From contig CM056391.1 in NCBI GenBank assembly GCA_029718625.1, forward strand, positions 24,740,141 through 24,804,140: a stretch of DNA of 64,000 nt. Reading direction: 5' to 3'. Below the pieces are notes generated by a model. It made no database searches. It was not told where the DNA came from and saw only the letters and a program-made list of their open reading frames with translations. Shown here one piece after another: positions 59,286 through 64,000 of this stretch. Made by a program: the position numbers and the translations under genes. This DNA comes from Synaphobranchus kaupii (lineage: Eukaryota; Chordata; Actinopteri; Anguilliformes; Synaphobranchidae). The first letter of the stretch is position 1, and the number at the start of each line of letters is the position of its first letter.

Positions 59286-59533
59286 CATACAGTATAATTC
59301 ATTGGACAGTGACACATTTTTTGTTATTTTGGTTCTGTACTCTAGCACTTTGAGTTTGAAAGGATATAACAATGAGGTTGAAGTGCAGACTGTCAGCTTT
59401 AATTTGAGGGTATTTTCATCCATATTGGATGAACCGTTTAGAAATTATAGAACCTTTTGTCCATAGTCCCCTGATTTTCGGGCATCAAGACCTATTGGAC
59501 ACAATGGACAGTTTAATATAAGCTAGAATAATT

Positions 59534-59894
59534 CTAGATTTAGCTGTAACTTATGCTGGAACTGTATGGAATACATGGTTGGCAAAATGGCTGTAAGTCA
59601 TCAAGGGTCTGAGGTATCAAACGAGCTCAAACCATCACTCTACTGCCAGATATGCAGTAGATATAGATGGATCACTTTAAGGGTTGTTTCTCCTGACAAA
59701 TGTTCCTATTGAACTCTATGGAAAAATAAGTCAGGGAAAGAAACCCTTCAAGGTATCCATCCATATCTACTGCATATCTGGCAGCAACGTGATGGTTTAA
59801 GGCTTGTTTGATATGTTAGACCCTTGATGACTTAGAGCCATTTAGCCAAGCATGTGTTCCATACTGTTCCATTGTAATTTACAGCTAAATCTAG
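59534..59894. mobile_element. nested 361-bp fold-back element
   Basis: ctagatttagctgtaa at the left pairs with ttacagctaaatctag at the right. The arms extend about 150 bp inward through gtcatcaagggtct / agacccttgatgac and gccagatatgcagtagatat / atatctactgcatatctggc. Confidence 0.82.
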
Positions 59895-59985
59895 TTCCCA
59901 CCCCCCAATTCCCATAGAGATCCATTCAAATGCAGAGAGGTTACAGTATCGCTTGTAGGAGTACCAGAAAATAAGTCTTTTGATA
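59895..59985. repeat. dispersed repeat shared with 51023-51123
   Basis: Same ordered blocks as the 51-kb copy (ccaccccccaattcccatag, aaatgcagagaggttacagt). It directly abuts the nested fold-back. Confidence 0.75.
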
Positions 59986-60489
59986 TTGTTGGGTCACAGA
60001 CATCAGGAAGTCATGGCATGCAAAAGATATGTGACCAAATATTAAAAATTATTACTTTATTCTACATTATCTTAAACTGTCCAATAGGTTTTAATACCCT
60101 AAAATGGGGGGGGCGGGCGGGGGGGGGACTATGTACAAAAGGTTCTATAATTTCTAAATGGTTCATCCGATATGACGAAAATACCCTCAAATTAAATCAG
60201 GAAAGTTATGGCATGCAAAGTACATTCAACCAAATATGATGACTTTATTTAAGTTTATGTTAATTTGTCCAATTACTTTTGGTGCCCTAAAATGGGGGGA
60301 CTATGTGTAAAAAATGGCTACAATTGCTATACATTCAACCCGATATGGATGTAAAACCCTCAAATTAAAGAAAAAAGTCTGCACTTTAATCTCATAGTCA
60401 CTGCTCCATTTCAAATCCAATGTGCTGGAGTACAGAGCCTAAACAACAAAGAAATGTGTCACTGTCCTACTTTTGGAGGGCACTGCATA

Positions 60490-61170
60490 TCTATACACTA
60501 TATATACTTATCTACATCTATATACTGGCAATATTAATATTGTTTGGAAGCATTTAATACAGTGTGAAGTTTTGTCTACAGACTGATTTGAATAACCATA
60601 ATAAAGAGTGTTTCTGCCATTGAGATGGGAGAAGACACTAAGGGTGATTTGTTTGACAATATGCTGGTAATCACCAGAAAGGATGTGCACATCCCAAAGG
60701 AAATTCCAGCAAGTTCCTGCTCTTGCAGGAAATGAACTTGGAAAACAAACAGCTGTGCTGAAAATATTCAACCAAATATTCAATATCAACCACGCATAAG
60801 CACAGCAGGCTGGCCATGGCCCTCAGCTGAAAATGACTCCACTCCATAGAGAGAAGACTAAACACTCTCTATTGTATCCAATGTGACTTTTTATTTCATT
60901 TTCAAGCTTCACAATGTTTTCTTGATGAGATCTCCACAGGTTTATCTGTGAGCACGCTCTGTGTTGTCACTAGCTGTAGGCAGCTCAGGGCCTCATGCAA
61001 AGCTTGTAACCCCATTGGACCTTATGCAGGCTGAGCCCCGTCAATCATAAGCTATCCTACCTCTGGCTCCCTGGCTGAAGATATTAACTCTGTTTAGGGA
61101 AACCGTGGTTACATATTGCAACCCCTCGCCCTCTGTCTTTTACCAGACTTCTGTGGTATGGGATTAGACA
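60490..61170. other. intergenic DNA, nothing recognised
   Basis: No gene or named repeat supported. Confidence 0.4.
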
Positions 61171-61174
61171 TTTA

Positions 61175-61505
61175 GGGCCCTATCTTACACCCGGTGCTAA
61201 GCGGTCGTAAACCAAAAGCAAGTGTCTTTACTGGTTTCAGAGCAACGGAGTCCAGCGCTCATGTTGTTTACATAGCAAGTGAACTGGACAGGTTGATTTA
61301 AGATGTGTGGCCAGGATAAGTTTTGTCGTATTGCCTATCTTTGAGGCAGCAAAAATAATTTTTGCTAAAACCACCACAACCTGGTCTTAAGTCATGTCGC
61401 AGTTGTTTCAATGTTATTTTAATGGCGCAATATAAGTACGTCTACTTAGGTGTGTGCACAACGCACGTACACCCTCTGTTACACACAGGGGTGTGTACAA
61501 GCATG
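61175..61505. mobile_element. probable Harbinger-type terminal region
   Basis: TTA at 61172-61174 precedes gggccctatcttacacccgg, a start typical of dispersed fish elements with this leader. It lies upstream of the transposase remnant at 61920-62110. No matching right end was found. Confidence 0.4.
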
Positions 61506-61919
61506 CATAAAAATATCAAGATTACAATGTGAAATATTATGTATTAATATTATTTTGTAGGCTAAATCAAAAAATGCATAATAATAAAAAGATCCATCGG
61601 TCAAAAACCACATACCTGTCCCTCAGCGAAGGGAATGCCGCATTAAATCGCTTTCATCCCGCCAGATTTAAACAAACTTCGATCATCTCCTGGCAGCTGA
61701 GCTGGAGATGAATGTCTGCTGTCCCTATATGCACTCGCCATTGCTGTGAAATTAACGGCTGCATTACATTACTTTTTAGCAAGTTCCAGCATCTCCTAAA
61801 TTCCAGCATCTCCTAAATTTAAATCCCAATTTACCGTAAATTCAGCCATACCTCAAAGCCTAGTCCGACATGCCAATCAATACATTCACATCCCCATCAC
61901 ACCTGTCAGCCAAGAACAG

Positions 61920-62110
61920 GTAAAATAGGTTTCCTTGGGTTCTACCCCAGCAGAGAACGCTGTATATGTGAAACGTAAGAGAGCCCACTCCATCAACATC
62001 CAGGCGATGTACGATGCTTTGTGTAAGGTTACAAATGTATTCGCAATTGTCCTCGATCAAGCTATGACTCTACACTGGCCAATAATTCTTGCAATCTTTG
62101 GGGGGACAAT
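61920..62110 (+). pseudogene. PIF/Harbinger transposase remnant
   Basis: The frame reads PAENAVYVKRKRAHSINIQA MYDA, the block containing the second catalytic acid region of Harbinger nucleases (usual pattern VNRK.HSINVQ..CDA). A frame change then gives SSYDSTLANNSC, like the usual STHDS..L.NS. It is broken by that frameshift and truncated on both sides. The 156-codon ORF starting at 61935 runs through the frameshift and is not a real protein beyond about residue 40. Confidence 0.7.
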
Positions 62111-62319
62111 TTTCTGTTGGGAGATAATAGTTAAAACATGCATAAAAATATCAAGATTACTATTTTTCCCAAAAAGGGAAATATGCGTAAACCTATGGGT
62201 TCCCAACCTGATAGCTTTAGTGTATTTAGTGTCATCATTAAGGCAGAATAACGCTATTTATGTTATAAAGGGTGTGCTTTGTCTGATATGTTTTGTAGTT
62301 GCTTCAATGACCTTCTGGA

Positions 62320-62400
62320 TGCACTTATTGTATGTTGCTTTGGATAAAAGCATCTGCCAAATGATTGTAATGCAATTAATAAATATTAGAATGCACGTAA
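62320..62400 (+). mobile_element. SINE/LINE 3' tail fragment
   Basis: gttgctttggataaaagcat ctgccaaatgattgtaatgc is the common tRNA-SINE/L2-type tail. Confidence 0.55.
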
Positions 62401-62755
62401 TATGAACTTCAGAATAAGCTTGAACTTCGCTAGCCGGAATTCATTGCATATGATCTGTCTGCTGTGAAAACAGCCTCATGTAATTGATGTTTGACAATGC
62501 TTCATTATATAATCGATATCATTATCTTGATAATTTTTCTTACTGGTTTATTTCCTTACAAAACTGGATAGTTTGCCGCAAACTTGCAGCTAATATATGA
62601 TGCATTTGCTGCAAATTAAATTGTTTTCCACAAAATGTTGCCTGAGTTTGCCAGTAGTGGTGAACTAAAAACTTTTTAGTAAAAACTTATGAGCTTGCCG
62701 CAAACCTGTGGCAACAATGCCAAAGGTTTTCTGCAAATTTGCTGGAGGGCTGTAA
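62400..62755. other. unassigned AT-rich DNA with a gcaaa/ttgcc-rich core
   Basis: From 62570 repeated short blocks (gccgcaaacttgcagc, gctgcaaattaaa, gccgcaaacctgtggc) suggest an unidentified dispersed repeat. Confidence 0.35.
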
Positions 62756-62759
62756 GGGT

Positions 62760-63415
62760 TTTGTATAATGGAGTGAGTTGGTTTGGAGGACCAAACGCGA
62801 CAGAAGGGTTTTCAGGCAAGTGACTCTGGAGAGACACCAATAAAACAGAGCGGACTCCGTAGGAGGGAGAGGGAAAAAAGGAAAACAGAAAAGCTCCAGC
62901 TCCCAAAACAAGGGAGTGAGGAAGGAGACTTAAAAGGGGAGAAAAAGGAAAACAACCCAACGAATCGGGCGAACTGACAAATAAGTCAACGAGAGAAAAT
63001 ACTTTAGAAAAACAAAACCTCTAGGCTACTCTCAAGACGAGAGGAATCTAAAGAGGCGATAGAAATAAACAAAGGAAAACAAACCCGGAAGTATCGGGCA
63101 AAACGCTCGTAGGAAAGAGCCAAAAATAGAACAACAGAAAAAACAAACTAACTGGCACTAAAAGCGAGAAGAATAAGATTTCTAAAGTACTGCTATCAAG
63201 ACCCGCGTTGTTTAGACAAGCAGAAACAAAGCGTTCGATAGGGCGTACTGGTCCTAAACCTTACCGGCTTGAAAGTTAAACGAATTAACATGGAAGCGCC
63301 GATACCGGAAGACGCAAAGTATAAATAGCCGGCGGAAACAACGAACAGATGAAATCACTAAGTGCTGGCGAAACGAATACTCGGCGTGGGATATGGAAAA
63401 TCCGATAGAGTGCTT
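62760..63415 (-). mobile_element. minus-strand Ty3/gypsy-type LTR/leader region
   Basis: On the - strand it has ctatttatactttgcgtctt (TATA box-like), a long T-rich leader, and near its end ttggtcctccaaaccaactc, comparable in layout to 36710-37210 on the + strand. No gag or pol follows. Assignment is by layout, not by clear identity. Confidence 0.4.
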
Positions 63416-63419
63416 AATA

Positions 63420-63780
63420 CAGTAGTGATGGGCAAAACAGTTCACTTCAGTGACACGAATCACTAGAATCAGTTCATTAAAAAGATTCGTTCAAAAGATT
63501 CGTTCACCGGAAGTGCTGTCGCTTTCACAAATGCGCCAAACTCCGTTTACAAATCTTGATATTTTAAAAGTTTCCTCGTTGACTATCAATATTGGAGGTG
63601 AACGCTGGTTTTCAATGACTTTTAAGTCTTAACTTGCTGGGCCTGATTCTGGCAGTTTGAGCCGCTGATTATCACTCAGGATCACGTCACGTTAACTCAC
63701 TGTGTCTAGTAGCCTTCAGTGAACGGATCACTCAACTTGCACCGTTCCGTCACAGTTTAAGGATCTGAGACAGTCTCAGC
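63420..63780 (+). mobile_element. hAT-like element, left edge
   Basis: cagtagtgatgggcaaaaca then gacacgaatcactagaatca and aagattcgttcaaaagattc is the typical start of a widespread fish hAT-type family, from memory. The right terminus and target duplication were not found, so the end coordinate is a guess. Confidence 0.4.
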
Positions 63781-63784
63781 CACA

Positions 63785-64000
63785 CGTTTTTTTTTCTTCC
63801 ATATTGCAGGTTTCACCACGCAATAAAAAAAAAACTCAAGAAAACAAAAAGTTGTTATATAGAAGTGCAATTTAATTGTAAGCTTGGCTTACAATTTACA
63901 TTGCAATGAAGTCTGCTATTCATATTGTGTATTCATATATTTGTTGCCATGCATCTATTCTGCTGACATGTAGTCTGACTACAGTAGTCAGCCGAATGTA
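63785..64000. other. window end, nothing recognised
   Basis: AT-rich with T- and A-runs. No feature supported. Confidence 0.4.

Larger units (their letters stand above)
59290..60485. mobile_element. Tc1-type element with long inverted repeats, no transposase
   Basis: ggacagtgacacattt (59304) is inverted at 60452-60467. The arms continue inward with ttgagggtattttcatccat at the left and its counterpart near 60330-60360 at the right. The right arm is partly duplicated (60110-60240 and 60290-60480). The right end tggagggcactg is typical of Tc1-type termini. A separate fold-back lies inside. Confidence 0.7.

Noticed and set aside
61935..62405. 156-codon membrane-protein-like ORF
   Set aside because: The first ~40 codons are Harbinger transposase; after that the true frame shifts and the rest is AT-rich read-through ending in a SINE-type tail.

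Overview
The window is vertebrate nuclear DNA, almost certainly from a ray-finned fish. The one clear protein-coding gene is split into 14 short coding exons with GT-AG introns. The rest is AT-rich non-coding DNA filled with fish-type transposable elements: Tc1/mariner, L2 and L1 LINEs, DIRS, Ty3/gypsy, 5S- and tRNA-derived SINEs, and TTAA-target DNA elements. Two tRNA-type SINE copies resemble the eel-type family whose tail is shared with an L2-clade LINE. That hints at an elopomorph-like teleost, but this is an inference from memory and not a firm assignment.

Regions. 1-11.9 kb: no recognisable gene; a Tc1 remnant, an L2 tail, a degraded 5S-type SINE, a tRNA-type SINE and microsatellites. 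12.06-27.35 kb, + strand: a complete large2 (gyltl1b) coding sequence, 2,247 nt, 748 residues, all exon phases consistent and no internal stop. It encodes a Golgi type II enzyme with two glycosyltransferase domains that builds the xylose-glucuronate repeat (matriglycan) on alpha-dystroglycan. Its 4.6-kb intron 11 holds an L1 fragment, a SINE and a 746-bp fold-back element. 27.4-36 kb: putative 3' UTR, a weak candidate exon on the - strand at 30.4 kb, and two copies of one Tc1-type MITE. 36.1-39.85 kb: a dead Ty3/gypsy element. 41.05-48.17 kb: a tandem duplication whose second copy carries a 6.6-kb TTAA-flanked composite element. Inside it are two ~0.7-kb inverted arms with palindromic arrays, a minus-strand solo LTR and a 5'-truncated L2. 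50.7-53.9 kb: 5S-type and tRNA-type SINEs and a frameshifted gene fragment. 53.85-58.94 kb: a Tc1 scrap and two damaged DIRS-type retrotransposons, one carrying a tandem array split by a solo LTR. 59.3-64 kb: a Tc1-type element with a nested fold-back, a PIF/Harbinger remnant, a minus-strand LTR/leader region and a hAT-like edge.

The most informative structures are insertions whose pre-insertion site is still visible in a neighbouring duplicate: the 6.6-kb element (TTAA), the intron-11 fold-back (TTAA) and the L2 copy (ATGT). These fix element boundaries and the order of events from sequence alone. No operon, CRISPR array or genuine tRNA/rRNA gene was seen.
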